A stretch of 45,520 bases of DNA, taken from Acrasis kona (lineage: Eukaryota; Heterolobosea; Eutetramitea; Acrasida; Acrasidae). Below the pieces are notes generated by a model. It saw only the letters and a list, made by a program, of their open reading frames with translations, was not told the origin of the DNA and searched no databases. The position numbers were made by a program, and so were the translations under genes. The stretch spans positions 1-45,520 of the forward strand of contig JAOPGA020000962.1 in NCBI GenBank assembly GCA_026419775.2, given 5' to 3'. Of the stretch, positions 1 through 11,776 are shown piece by piece; within the stretch, counting starts at the first letter, position 1, and the number at the start of each line of letters is the position of its first letter.

Positions 1-345
1 GTGTTGGAGTAGGTGTTGGAGTAGGTGTTGGTGTGGGAGTAGGTGTTGGTGTGGGAGTAGGTGTTGGTGTAAGTGTTGGTGTGGGAGTAGGTGTTGTTGT
101 GGGAGTAGGTGTGGGAGTAGGTGTTGTTGTGGGAGTAGGTGTTGGAGTAGGTGTTGGTGTGGGAGTAGGTGTTGTTGTGGGAGTAGGTGTTGGTGTTGGA
201 GTAGGTGTTGGAGTAGGTGTTGGTGTTGGAGTAGGTGTTGGAGTAGGTGTTGGTGTGGGAGTAGGTGTTGGAGTAGGTGTTGGAGTAGGTGTTGGAGTAG
301 GTGTTGGAGTAGGTGTTGGTGTGGTAGTTGGAGTTGGGGCTGAAG
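1..345. repeat. Hexanucleotide-based low-complexity repeat encoding a Thr-Pro stalk
   Basis: The plus strand is a run of GGTGTT/GGAGTA-type hexamers with a few variants such as GTAAGTGTTGG. Read on the minus strand, in frame with the EGF modules that precede it, it encodes alternating Thr-Pro with an occasional Leu. It is therefore the coding stalk of the NHL/EGF protein and not a free satellite. Such a stalk is likely extended and a good O-glycosylation substrate (inference). It continues past the window edge, so its full length is unknown. Confidence 0.85.
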
Positions 346-3300
346 TAGGTGTAGGTGTCTGCGTTGGAGTTGGAGTTTGTGTTGGGGTCAAGCATTGTAA
401 TCCATAAGAATAAGGGTTACAAACACATATATCCGGTCCAGTGCAAATACCAGCACCTGAACAAACCAAACTGCTATTGTAAATGACTCCATAGCAATTA
501 TATGCCTCACATTTCTGACCAAAAAATCCGTTACTACAAATACAATTGTCTGGTGAATTACATGTACCATTACCACTACAAACACTTGAGGAATTCATCA
601 GTTCTCCGTGGCATCTGTAAGCCTCACAATTTGATCCCTGATACTTACTATTACACATACAACTATCCGGTGCATTACAAACACCTCTTCCGCTACAAAC
701 TTCAGTATTTGCCATATTCACGCCATTACATTGAATACAACTAGATTCCGAACAAACAGGATTCAAGGAAATTGCTCTTATTTTATGATTACTTCGATCA
801 GATACATATAACATATTATTGACTGGATTAAAGCTTAATCCTGCAACACCATTTACTTGAGAATAAATTGCGATTACATTATCCATTGAACCAGGACTCT
901 GACGTGTACCAGCTAATTTCTTAATAATATTTGTAGTGATATTCACTACTCTTATTACAGAATTGAAAGAATCCGAAATATAGAGTAGATTTCGTAAAGG
1001 ATCAACAGCTATTCCTAGGGGTGTGTTGATGCAATCATTTGATGCAAGAACACCATCAGGACAATCCCCATGCGATTGAGAAGAATTTCCGACAAGAATT
1101 GTTGAATGCTTTTTTGATAATGCAATTGCTCTTATGCGATGATTATCCCTTTCTGCGATGTACAAAACATCTCTGAAATCATCATATGCAAGTGCAAAAG
1201 GATAACCCATCGGCAATGACGTAGGTGCGCCAATCTCCGAAATATTTTTAATGCTTCCGTTCGATAAATCAATGTACTTAACAGCGTTTCTATTAGAGTC
1301 GCAAACATACAACACGTCTCTATATTTATCCATAACTATTCCTGTAGGTTGATCAAAAACAGCACTTGTTAAATAACTGATAATTCCGCTCGACCTATCA
1401 ATCACTACAATTCTATTCGCTTCCATTTCCGATACATATACTAGATTACGCGAACTATCGATAGCAATTCCGACTGGTTTTTTTAATTGAGCATTGACTG
1501 CCAGTATACCGCTGGTACTTGAGGAGCCACCTCCTGCGAACATTCTTATTATACCAGTGGTGAGATTTAACACTCTGACCCGATTGTTATCAGTATCTGC
1601 TATGTATAGCAAATGATAGAGACTATCATAGACATTGTTCATTGGGTTATTAAGACGAGCAAGTATGGCTGGTTGAGTATCACCAAGATAACCAGATTGT
1701 CCAGTACCAGCTATAGTAGTAATGATGCCAAAATCTGGTATTGGAGGAACAAAAGCGCGAGAGACGTATATTTTACCATTTATAAAATCTGATTGATAAA
1801 CTAGATCATTTATCGTGTCGACTGCAACACCTCTAACTTCGCCCACACCTTGATCAATAGGAGATAGATTTTCATCGACATACATTGACAAATTACCTAT
1901 GTGTCCTCTTCCGCTAAATACTTTTATCATATTACTGGTCAAGTTCATCACTCGAAGACGCCCTACTTCGCCAATATATAATAAACCGTACTTTCTATCA
2001 ATTTCTAAGCTATATATATTATTGAAAAGTACGTCCTTTGCTAATACATTATCTCCGTTCCAACCAGCGACTTGAGAACCTGCTATTGTTGTGATTATTC
2101 CGGTTAATCGATGAACGGCTCTGATGCGATTTGGTTCTGCAATATACAAATAGAGTCTATCAAGACTAATTTTGATAGCTCTTACGAATGAAAGTCGAGC
2201 ATTTGTGGCCAATATACCATCTTCATAACTTGCACCTTTACCTGCAAAGGTGCTAATTGTATTAGTATATAAATCTATGGCTCTAACCACACTATGATGA
2301 TCCGCAATGTACATTACATTATTGTCAAGTTCGAATTCCCGGGGGTACGCAAGCTTTGCTTCGGTTGCAGGTCCTCCGTCACCACTGTAACCGTAACCAG
2401 TACCAGCGACTAAACTTATTACTCCAGATGTTCTATTCAAGCATTTAATATAATGGAATCGATCAGCAAAGTAAAGAAGATTATTAACAGAATCAATACA
2501 TAAGCCCCTTGGAGAATGAGTAGTTGAAGAAGTGGTGATGATTGATATAGCTCCGCTACTTCTATCGATAGCTCTTATACGATGGCTATCATCAGTAAAG
2601 TATAACAAATTTTTCTCGTAATCTATTGCTAAGCTAACTGGATTTACACTGGCAGAATTATATAGTGGTGCTGCTAAATTATCAATGTATGTACTTATGG
2701 TAGAAGTACTTGGTAGGTATGCAGGAACGTAATTTGATTGCAGCGATATACTTCTGATATGGAACGAAAACTTGTTCGACACATACAATATATTCGAATC
2801 AAAATTAATATCGAGAGAGTATGGTGTAGATAATTGAGCATTGAGAGCAGGACCATGATCACCTCCTGTGCCCTGATCATTAGGAGTACCTGCTAGTAGA
2901 TAGATGATACCTGAAGTTCTATTGATGGCTCTAATCACAAAACTTGACGTGTCGCATACGTACAATAAATCTTTAGTGTGGTCAATTTTAATTGACGTAA
3001 TAGAACGAAACGTAGCACTGAAGGCAGGTCCATTATCACCGCTATACGAACTCGCGGTTGTACCTGCTAATAATGTGACTCTGTTGGTGATAATATTATA
3101 TGAAAATATTCGAGTATTGGTAGAAAAATAAAGTAAATTTCTGATCTTATCGAGAGCGATGGAGCTCATTTGAGAATAACCCGATACAACAGAGTCGATC
3201 ATTCCACTTTTTAAATCTATAGCCCTTATGAAGCGGCTTGGCCCATCGAGTACATATATGATATTATCGATATGATCATAATCAATCTCTGATATGGATC

Positions 3301-3628
3301 TGAAAGTAGCGTTTATTGCAGGACCACCATCGCCAGTAGATGTATATCTACCATTACCTGCAATATCTGTTATATTTTTACTATTTCTGTCCCATGATTT
3401 TACCATACCACCCGCAATGCTAAAATAGATCAAATTATCAAGGTAGTTGATAGCTAATCCTACTGATGTGGTACGACTAAAAAGACCGTAAGTCCGACCA
3501 GAATTTAAATCCACCGAAGTATAAGTACTTCTACCATAATCAGCAACAATCAATTGTTTATCTTTGTAATCATAAGCAATTCTTTCGGTATCGTATAGTC
3601 CCTGGCATAATGTGCACTTGCTACTGTT
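1..3628 (-). CDS. NHL-repeat / EGF-like secreted protein with Thr-Pro stalk (partial, runs off window)
   Basis: An uninterrupted minus-strand frame runs from just after the TAA at 3629-3631 to the window edge. It begins [10 protein letters not shown] and then gives a long series of NHL/SMP30-like propeller repeats, with recurring elements such as a GVAVD-type strand, NLLY(I/F)(A/S)D, RIRAI and (T/S)xxAGTG. Three EGF-like modules follow (about 410-750), with the spacing C-x5-C-x-G-x-G-x-C and C-x-C, then the Thr-Pro stalk. The role is probably an extracellular or cell-surface adhesion or matrix protein (inference). No convincing start codon or signal peptide lies directly upstream: the frame is continuous with the preceding NHL gene except for one TAA. 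It is either the 3' half of one giant gene broken by, or read through, that stop, or a tandem paralogue with a hidden 5' exon. Confidence 0.75.
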
Positions 3629-6600
3629 TTAAATGATTCCATAATTAGGTGCGACTGGTTCATAATAGGTCGTCGCGTAAACTCTATCAAGACCTTGAGC
3701 CGATTGATAAACTAAACGATTCGTAATATCGACCGCAACACCTGTAACTACCCCCACTCCTTGTTGAGTAGCTGGTATATTTTCTTTTACATAATCGCTC
3801 ATTGATCCTTGTGATCCTCTACCAGAGAATGTTTGTTTGATGCCAGTTTGTAAGTTAATCACGTGCAAACGACTGTCATTTCTGGTACCAACGTATAGTA
3901 AGTTATTAATCGGGTCGATATCAATGCACAAAGGATTCCAGAGATTGGCACTAGTTGCAGGAATGCCATCGCCGTTATAACCAAAGGTACCTGTTCCTTC
4001 TTGACCATTGCCACTACCAGCCACAGTGGTAACATTACTAGTCGTTACATTAATCATACGAACTCTATTACCGAGTTCTTCACAAATATACAAGTTACCA
4101 GCCGAGTCTGATTTAATTGCTACAGGTCCGTTGAAATTAACGTTAGTCATGGGTATATCTTCTCCGTCATATGAAGTCGATCCAAATACACCTGCATAAG
4201 TGCTAATGATGTTTGTTAATCGATTCACAACCCGAATCACATGATTGCCGTAGTCACCTATATAAATGGAGTTCTCTAGTACATGTAAACCTCTAGGTGA
4301 TGATAGAGAAGCTGAAGACGCTAGGCCGCCGTCGCCATAGTTTTGATTAACTTGGCCAGTTCCTGCAAAATTAGAAACGTAACCATTCGATCGAATAACT
4401 CTAACTCGATTAAAAGTAGAATCAGAAACATACACTAGATTGTTGACAGTATCGACAGCAATACCAGAGATGAAACCAAATGTAGTGGCCGTGGCTAAAA
4501 TTCCATCTCTACCATTAGCAAATGTTCCGTTACCAGCAAAGGTTCGAATAAAACCAGTATTCCTATTGATTACTCTTATTCTAAATCTATCTTGTTCAAC
4601 TATATACAAGAGATTTCTAGTATGATCGAATGCTAGTTGACCAGGACCATATAACTTTGATGCAACTCCTTGAATATTCTCTCCATCAAGTCCATTTGAT
4701 GTACCTGCTAGAGTAATTAAGATATTCGATCGAATAGCTACTGCTCTTATAATGTGATTATTTTGATCAATTATATATAGAACATTATTCATTTCATCCT
4801 TCATTACATGAGTGGGTCGTTCTAATCGAATACTAGCTTTTGGCAAACCATATCCATCATTAAATCCATTTACACCACCTATAAAATTCATTGCATATCC
4901 GTTTCTTTTATCAACTGCAACGATTGCATCAGGACATGTTACATAGAGATAGTCATTATCGTTTCCGATGCCTACAGGAGATGGACAATAATAACTTGTA
5001 CCAGGAATGGGTCCTGTATGTCCAACAAGTGAGACAAATTGGGATTGACCAAACACTGTAGTCTCAACATTAGTTCGGAGATTGATTGATTTTACTAGAT
5101 ATGTTGAATATTCAGTATAATATAAAATTTGATTTTTTTCATCAATAGTCAAGCCTGTTGGTCTAGTGGCATTATTTGTAACAGTGGTGATGGCAGTTGA
5201 AGTCAAGTTGATTACTTTAACGGCACCTTGACCACTATCACAAAAGTATAGAAAATTGTTAGTAGAATCAAACGCAACACCATAAACGTCATATAACGAT
5301 GCTTCAAGTGCTTTGGTATTTTCTGGATAAGGTGCACTGGATCCTGTTCCTGCTAATAAGGTAATGACTCTTGTATTCAAATCGATCCTTCTAATTTTGC
5401 GGCTAGGTCGGGAACTAAAATATAGAATATTGCGATTCTCATCAATTGCGATTGAAGTAGGTTCGACGTTTGCGCTAGTAGCGTCTCCACCATCACCACT
5501 ACTACCCGGATTACCTGTGCCGGCCACATTAGTTATAACACCAGTTATTGTGTTTATCATTCTTATACGTTTATTCGACATGTCCGCAATATACATTAAA
5601 TTTCGTTTGGAGTCATAAGCTCCTTGAAACGGCTGATTGAGAGTAGCATTAAGGGCGAGATAGTCATCCCCACTATAACCATTCACTTCTGGCGTACCAG
5701 CAACGACATAACTTACATAATCGGGTAACTCACGCAAGTTGGTCAAAGTTTCATAATTAGCTGTGACTTGTCTTATAGTACCACGTTGTTCAGCGATATA
5801 TAATAAATTAAGTTCTTTTTTGAAGGCAACTCCTGCAGTGGGTCCAAATAGAGCTGTTTTTGCGTTGCCGTTAGCAAAGCCACTAACACCATTACCCGCT
5901 AGCGTTGTAACATAACCGCTATTCAAGTCTAGCATCATGATTCTTGAACCAGAGGATTGAGATATAAATAACATATTGTTCGTAGCATCGACCGATAGTC
6001 CAGATACTCGATTCAAATTAAATCTGATGGCAGGTATATTCTCTCCGTTGAAGACTAAAGTAGATGAACCGGTTCCTGCTACTATATTAATCAAACGTGT
6101 ATTAAGGTTAAGAGCCGTGACTCTAGGTAGATTATCTCCTCCTATATATAACAAATTTCTAATGTCATCATATGCAAGAGCATTAGGGCTATTTAGATAA
6201 GTGTTGACAGCCAATGCGTTATTTGAAGTAGTACCTAACTGTCCAATCCTACCTGCTACTGTGCTCATAGTTTTGTTGACCGGATTAATGGATCTAACGA
6301 CATGATTAGAATAATCAGCAAAATAAACCGTATTGCTCTCGACATCAACAGCAATAGCTTGAGGATCTATAGATGCTCCCAAAGGACTTATGGTATCGAC
6401 TCTTCCTGTGGATAAACTTATCATTCGAACTCTTTTATCTTCAGTGAAATAAACTACGTTCTTGTACGGATCAACCGCAACAGAGGTAATGTTGGTGAAA
6501 CTAGCACTTCTGGCCAAAATGTTATCGTTAGTGTTTCCGTTCGATGGGTATGTACCTCCTATCCTAGTCACTTGATTACTCGTTTGGTTCCACACCCTCA

Positions 6601-7394
6601 ATAGATTGTTAGGGAATCCATCTACAATGTAAACAAGATTATTGACAGAGTCGACCGCAACGCTGGTGGGCGAAGAGAATCTGGCTGAAAATCTTTGAAC
6701 GTTATCGACATATCCAGTAGTCGAAGACCCTGCTGCGGTCGCTACTGTGTTGGTATAAGGTACACGAATGGTGTATTGGCCGATAGAATATCCAATCAAA
6801 GTAGTAGTAAACAAAACTCGAATGATGTTTAGGTCAAAATTAAGTACTATACGTGATGATCTATGCGAACGGTAGTAGAATGAGAATATGATGAGTAAGG
6901 CCGGTATGTGAGTAAGCGAAAAATAGTCCAAAATTGAAGTGCAAACGTTGTCAGGTTGATAATCTGTCACAGGTGATAATAGATTACTAGTCGCGTGTGA
7001 TGCAATGATTTTTTGAAAAGTCTTGGTCTTATTACTAGGCAATGGTTTAATCGGTTGTTGTGACCAGAACTCATTTTGGGTATCGCGGTTGACAACTCGA
7101 TGGTAATCAGAGAGGATGTTAGTAGTGTTTACAACGTTGAAACATTTCCTGATTTTTAGTGGCTTGAAAACTGAAAACTTACATGGACGAATCATGTTTT
7201 AAAATGAACAAAAATGGATTCGTAAATGCAAAGCATTGCTTTTCATTTTGATCTATTTCGTTGTGACTACTCCTCAATAGTGCTGCGGCACCGACATAAT
7301 CTCTAACCCTTGTTTGAAAGAGGATGGGATCATAAGAAATGAATGCTATGCAGACGACAAGAAGGGTAAGTAATACCCTAGATGCTAGAGTCAT
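3629..7394 (-). CDS. Secreted NHL-repeat (beta-propeller) protein, two exons
   Basis: Exon 1 (7394-7183) starts MTLASRVLLTLLVVCIAF, a clear signal peptide. It ends at a GTAAGT donor. A 34-nt intron (7182-7149, ending ATCAG) joins phase 2 to exon 2 (7148-3629), restoring one frame of 1243 aa. From about residue 200 to the end the protein is a string of NHL-type repeats such as GVAVDxxNNLVY(I/V)xD followed by RIRVI and a TFAGTG turn, enough for several six-bladed propellers. A second hydrophobic stretch lies near residues 140-180. An alternative unspliced start exists at 7195, but it lacks a signal peptide. The last residues (APNYGII) match the downstream frame's PDFGII, where the paralogue continues TTIAGTG, so the TAA cuts a repeat short. 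The likely role is extracellular binding or adhesion (inference). Confidence 0.75.
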
Positions 7395-8500
7395 CTACGA
7401 TTATTTTTTTCGTTTCAACCAATTAAACCCGCAATACTTTTCTCTGATTAAGTTATCCCATATACAAGACAAATCAAAAAAGAAATTCGGATGACATTGT
7501 AAGTTTTCAGACTGACCCAAATTTATTCAGAACGCCAGGGTTTTTTTGGAATTGAGAGGGACTCATTTACCCTTATAGGGCAAAAGCCTCCTCACTCAAC
7601 AGCAGGTTGATTTTAAGGGAATCCGCCAAGATGCTTTTCTGCTCTCATGCAACCAGTCACCTCTGACTCTTCCGTGTCTACGACCTATACACTCAGTGGA
7701 CCAGGGCCACCCAACCTGGAACTATAGTCACCCGTACGTCGCAAGCTACTCTCTTGCTTGTACCTTTTAGCACTTCTCTCCTTAAGATCAGGAATCATAA
7801 TCAACAAAAACAAGAGGGCTTCGCGCGCAGCATATCGGTGACTTCCATACAATTTCCGGGTCAACTTCCATACAATAAATTGAACTTCCATACAATTAAT
7901 TAACACATAACCAGATGCATGCTGGCGAAGTGCAGCAGTGAATTCAAGAGCAAAAAATTCGTAGATTTCAAAAATTTTTGAAGCAAAGCGTAAAGTTGTG
8001 TTTTGACAGCACAACATGCCACAACCCCCTCTGATTACAGCACAATCCTTGCTCACCATCAATTACGCGAGTAGCGTTAGTTTCACTCCCCACAGGCTGA
8101 TACCTCTATATATGTATGAATATACAACCGAACTTCTTATGTGGCATTTTACAATTAATTGTTGCTCTGAAATGCGTCACACAGGTCGATTTCATCCTCT
8201 TGGTGCAATTGGAATGTTGTTAACCTTTTCCCCGCTGAACTTTATGTGCTGTCAGGTATCATTCATGATCAAAGTCACCACCCGCTTCACGAATCCTTCT
8301 TTGTCGCTCTGATTTCCTTATTGATGTTGAATCCATCATTCCAAACCATTCTTATGCATATTCTTCTTTTGCAATCCCAAAGGAAAACTTTGTTGCTTAC
8401 TTGAAATTTGAACTCCACATTCATCCTCTTCAATCTCCTCCAATGCGTAACAATGGGCACTTTTACCGGCATCTCCTGTTGTTGACGACAGAAGTCATAA
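7395..8500. other. Intergenic stretch without a recognisable gene
   Basis: I see no gene here that I can support. Reading frames on both strands are short and mutually overlapping. The part around 7550-7750 is noticeably less AT-rich than typical intergenic DNA in this window and may be a decayed transposon or gene remnant, but I could not identify it. A small tandem repeat is listed separately. Confidence 0.5.
7841..7896. repeat. Three copies of a 13-mer, ACTTCCATACAAT
   Basis: Identical copies begin at 7841, 7864 and 7884, with offsets of 23 and 20 nt. No function is apparent. It may be a protein-binding cluster or just a slippage product. Confidence 0.7.
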
Positions 8501-9080
8501 TGAGGGGGTCCGGCAAAGGTGAGGTCCTATTTGATTCAAAATTCAAGTTAAGTGGGAGATGTTGTTAAAGTTGATGCATGAGTTGGACTATCGGTGTTTG
8601 AAAAAGTGGAAGATGGTATGGGAGTGAATGTGGCCAAGCAGAAAAAATCAAATTAGGATGCGGTTTACAGTGAACTTTTCTTTTTGGATGAGAACTCTAA
8701 ATAAGGATTAAAAATATTAATCAATGATGAAACCATGGTTCATCGTTAGGATCAATGAAATCTCCATCTCTATCGTCAAGCTCTTCTTCTGAGTCGCTGT
8801 TGTTACAAATGTAATTTTCATCTACTGGTTGTTTGCCTTTTTCATCATCTGTCTTTTGCGCACGATACGGATACCCGGTGAGAAAAGATTCTTTCTCTTG
8901 TTAGATGTTGTCAGCGTTCATGATCAGTTGAGCTTGCTTAATTTAAAAAGGATAATAGAATTTATTAGGAATTTCGGGGTATCCAACGGATAATAACAGT
9001 TTCCAAATTGAAATTTTTCAGAATGGACATCCAAAAATCAGCTTTGCACAAGAAGTACCCACCTTTGCCGGACCCCCTCA
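8501..9080. mobile_element. Non-autonomous DNA transposon (MITE-like) with 21-bp terminal inverted repeats
   Basis: TGAGGGGGTCCGGCAAAGGT begins at 8501 and continues with one more matching base. Its exact reverse complement ends at 9080. Outside the repeats a 3-bp AAT occurs on both sides if the element is taken as starting at the G, consistent with a short target duplication. The interior has no transposase. It carries a short minus-strand acidic reading frame (about 8894-8720) ending DEPWFHH before a stop, which may be a captured or decayed gene tail. The right end lies only 30 bp upstream of the ATG of the next gene. Confidence 0.7.
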
Positions 9081-9110
9081 ATATTCACATCTTTATTGAC
9101 TATTATTACA

Positions 9111-9767
9111 ATGAATAGGTCAACAACAGAAAGATGTCAAAATCTATTCGGCTCATCAATCACACAGATTATAAATATTGTTGAACATTGGAATAATATG
9201 GAGATACAGGAAAGAGAGGTTCTAACCATTGCATACTCTGCACTTGATTTAATAGAAGAAACCCAAAGGAAGATGGTGAAAGTTGTTGCAGCCGAGATGA
9301 CAAACAATCGTCTACAACTTTTTTATGATAACATCCAGAAAAGTATAAACGCATACCACCAACACACACCAAACAAAAACTCTTACTACCGATATACAAT
9401 CTTTTTAAACCACCCACCCCAAACTGCAGACGAGTTTAGAAGTAAGGTGTTAATGGACCATAAGGATAGTTCAAATTGTTCTCAATGTCTCACCACTGTA
9501 AAGCTGAAGATAAAACATACGTGTAGGTTTTGTAATGGTACAACATGCAATAGTAGGCATTGTTTTCTTATGATTCCCTTTAATAAAATACACCTTAATC
9601 CAAGATATCATATGATTACATATAAAATCTTGGTTTGTATTAAATGCGCGACAGGGATAACAATTGACTGGCCCCAAGCTGTCAAAATGTTGGATACAAT
9701 AGAAGACTACGTAGAAACAATTAATAAAGAAATTAAAAAAATGTCGTCACAATCACAAACAAACTGA
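9111..9767 (+). CDS. Hypothetical protein with C-terminal Cys/His zinc-binding domain (FYVE-like spacing)
   Basis: The frame gives 218 aa from the ATG at 9111; an in-frame TTG lies 15 nt upstream but is unlikely to be used. The first ~110 residues look helical and carry no motif I recognise. From about residue 123 there is C-x2-C, then HTCRFCNGTTC, RHC and finally VCIKCA. This pairing of eight metal ligands resembles a FYVE/RING-like cross-brace zinc finger, but the FYVE signature RHHCR is replaced by KHTCR. If FYVE-like it could bind membranes or partner proteins (inference). The start is immediately downstream of the inverted-repeat element, so its promoter may lie inside that element. Confidence 0.6.
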   Translation: MNRSTTERCQNLFGSSITQIINIVEHWNNMEIQEREVLTIAYSALDLIEETQRKMVKVVAAEMTNNRLQLFYDNIQKSINAYHQHTPNKNSYYRYTIFLNHPPQTADEFRSKVLMDHKDSSNCSQCLTTVKLKIKHTCRFCNGTTCNSRHCFLMIPFNKIHLNPRYHMITYKILVCIKCATGITIDWPQAVKMLDTIEDYVETINKEIKKMSSQSQTN

Positions 9768-10045
9768 GTCCAGGACTTACAAGTTTCGAAATGAATAAAT
9801 ACATAATTAATTAATTATCATTCACCATTAACTAAATCCAGACACCCGTACAGGGCCACTTCTTTGCACTTTATTGTGTTTTTGAGGGGTGTTTTAAATC
9901 GACTGTTTTGGTTATGCTATAGCCTCACCACAAATAAAAGAACCAGAATTGAAGCGAAAGAAGACCGAACTACTAATAGTATATATAAAACGTAACAAAA
10001 GAATGATAACAAAGTTGTGCATTTGACTGAAAAATTTAACGTTTT

Positions 10046-10750
10046 TTAATTTTGAACAATTGTGGGAGCAAAGTGTTTATAGGTAGACCAGATATCAAAG
10101 TCTCCAATATCCCTTCCCGATGCTTGCTTCACGATCTCAACCAAAAAATGTGCAACGCATTGTCTGGATACTTTGTATGTGACAGCTAACCTCAAACAAT
10201 CCCTGTAGTGAGTATATCTCGTCGGTACGTCCTTATCGTCAATGATTTCATTCGTCAAGAAGGGTGGTCTTATTATAATCCAATCAATGGAATTTTTAAC
10301 ATCGTCACTGTTCACGAAGTTACTGAGATTCATCGCATCACGCCATGGGGAATAGAAGTATAAAAAGGGTTTGAACAAAGTCTGAGCTGTGTAAGAATCT
10401 GTAGGTTGTCCAACAAAAATTCCCTCCATCAGAACTAATTTTTTTACTTTGGAATCTCTCATCCCACTAACGATATTCTTGATTGATGCATACATGAGTC
10501 CGTCAGATTCGGATCCATACCCAGCATTTCCTAATGTTGATAGAACAATATCTGAACCATTAATCACTGTTCTTACTGTATTTTCATCTCGTGGGCTTCC
10601 CTCTGTAATATAAAGCGAAGAATTGTTTGTTAAATCTCCTAGCTTCTTTTTGTCGCGAACAAGCACTGAGACATCATATCCAAGCGATAGTAGCTGTGGC
10701 AAAATAAATACTCCAGTAGCGCCAGTACACCCAAAGAATGCAACGCGCAT
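10046..10750 (-). CDS. NAD(P)-binding atypical short-chain dehydrogenase (NmrA / biliverdin-reductase-B type)
   Basis: The chosen start (ATG at 10750) gives MRVAFFGCTGATG, with the Rossmann dinucleotide motif GxTGATG at residues 7-13, exactly where atypical SDRs have it; the frame stays open upstream to 10879, but that part looks like UTR. Further family features are VSVLVRDKKKL, a DIVLSTLG strand near residue 70 and KKLVLMEG. The classical YxxxK catalytic pair is not evident, as in NmrA-like and flavin-reductase-like members. The protein is 234 aa. It probably binds NAD(P)H as a cytosolic reductase or redox sensor; the substrate is unknown. Confidence 0.75.
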   Translation of the reverse strand: MRVAFFGCTGATGVFILPQLLSLGYDVSVLVRDKKKLGDLTNNSSLYITEGSPRDENTVRTVINGSDIVLSTLGNAGYGSESDGLMYASIKNIVSGMRDSKVKKLVLMEGIFVGQPTDSYTAQTLFKPFLYFYSPWRDAMNLSNFVNSDDVKNSIDWIIIRPPFLTNEIIDDKDVPTRYTHYRDCLRLAVTYKVSRQCVAHFLVEIVKQASGRDIGDFDIWSTYKHFAPTIVQN

Positions 10751-10906
10751 GTTTGTTGTTTGGTATCCATCCAAGTAATGCCCTTTTAAGTAGTTCAGTC
10801 GGGGAGAGGACGGACGGACTATCATTACAAATTCCATCCGCAAATTGCAACAAGAATTTAAAACATTTAGCGGACACATTCAGGCTTGTTTACAAAAATT
10901 GAAGGT

Positions 10907-11548
10907 TTATTGTTTGGTGAAGTGAACATTCTTCTCCTTTTCCAATTGCTCGGCATAACTGAGAGTGCTTGTACCCTTGAATTCATCAGTCTTAACTGCG
11001 TGTAAAGTAGTTTGTAGGGTTGTTGGCTCTAAGGCGTCATCAACGACACGGCGAACAATTGGCTTTTCGTGGATAACTCTGGTAACTTCAGTCTCTTGGA
11101 CCTCTACAATCTTTTGGTTGTGGACTTCGGTTATTCTTGCTTGCTCGTGCAATTCGACAACAGGTTGGATTTCAATCCTCTTGATAAGTTCGGCGTGATC
11201 AACTTCGTTGACGTGGGTCTCCTTAAGTTTTTGTGTGGTGAGGTTACCAGTCAAGGCCTCTGCTTTAACCAATAGTTCTTGTTCTGTCAATTCTGGTGCG
11301 GCAATATCCTCAACGACAGAGGCTTGTGTAACTTTGTTGAATAGTGGCTTTTCAGTGATTGTTTGTACGGCTGGCTTCTCGTGGATTTCGATGATGGGTT
11401 GTTCGTGAATTTCTGTGACGATGTCTTGTTTGTGGATTTCGATGAACTTCTTGTCGACTACTTGATCAACGACGGCTTCGTCAATAACTTTGTTGATGAT
11501 TGGTGCCTTTTCGACGATCTTCTCTTGTACGATGGTTTGCTTGGTCAT
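10907..11548 (-). CDS. IHE(K/Q)P-motif repetitive acidic protein, copy 1
   Basis: The start MTKQTIVQEKI at 11548 is preferred because the paralogue at 23826 starts MTKPH at the same place; 213 aa. The sequence is built of recurring short motifs: EIHEQP, EIHEKP, ELHEQ, EVHNQ and VIHEKPIVRRVVD, with a conserved end of YAEQLEKEK and VHFTKQ. There is no signal peptide or membrane segment, and it is rich in Val, Ile and Glu with regular polar/apolar alternation. Similar IHEKP-type repetition occurs in fungal allergen-like and stress-related proteins, but I cannot assign a function. The two copies in this window are clearly homologous over their whole length, so both are probably real genes. Confidence 0.75.
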   Translation of the reverse strand: MTKQTIVQEKIVEKAPIINKVIDEAVVDQVVDKKFIEIHKQDIVTEIHEQPIIEIHEKPAVQTITEKPLFNKVTQASVVEDIAAPELTEQELLVKAEALTGNLTTQKLKETHVNEVDHAELIKRIEIQPVVELHEQARITEVHNQKIVEVQETEVTRVIHEKPIVRRVVDDALEPTTLQTTLHAVKTDEFKGTSTLSYAEQLEKEKNVHFTKQ

Positions 11549-11776
11549 TGTGTTGTGTTGGTTTTGTTTTTGTTTTGTTTTTGCTGGTATGGTGTCCCTG
11601 CTTTTATTTCTAGGTTGTTTATTATTATCTTCCCAAAATAGAGATACAAATTTCACGGTAAAGTTCCGTTCTTATTTTACTAAGTTCCGATTCACGCGGA
11701 GATTACAAGCTCATCCGATTGAGTGACAAGTAAGTGAAATAAAATAAATACATAATTTAATTTAATAACACAACGC

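Noticed and set aside
1-345. Regular repeats resembling a CRISPR array
   Set aside because: There are no unique spacers; the hexamers are coding and the genome is eukaryotic.
33-407. Plus-strand frame encoding alternating Gly-Val
   Set aside because: It is the antisense of the Thr-Pro stalk, which is in frame with EGF and NHL modules on the minus strand.
2320-2345. B-box-like sequence AGTTCGAATTCCC
   Set aside because: It lies inside the NHL coding frame and no tRNA arms can be formed around it.
4008-6200. Several plus-strand frames of 60-84 aa
   Set aside because: They are shadows of the long NHL coding exon on the minus strand.
7685-8062. Minus-strand 125-aa frame
   Set aside because: It overlaps the small tandem repeat, has no recognisable motif and competes with equally poor frames on the other strand.
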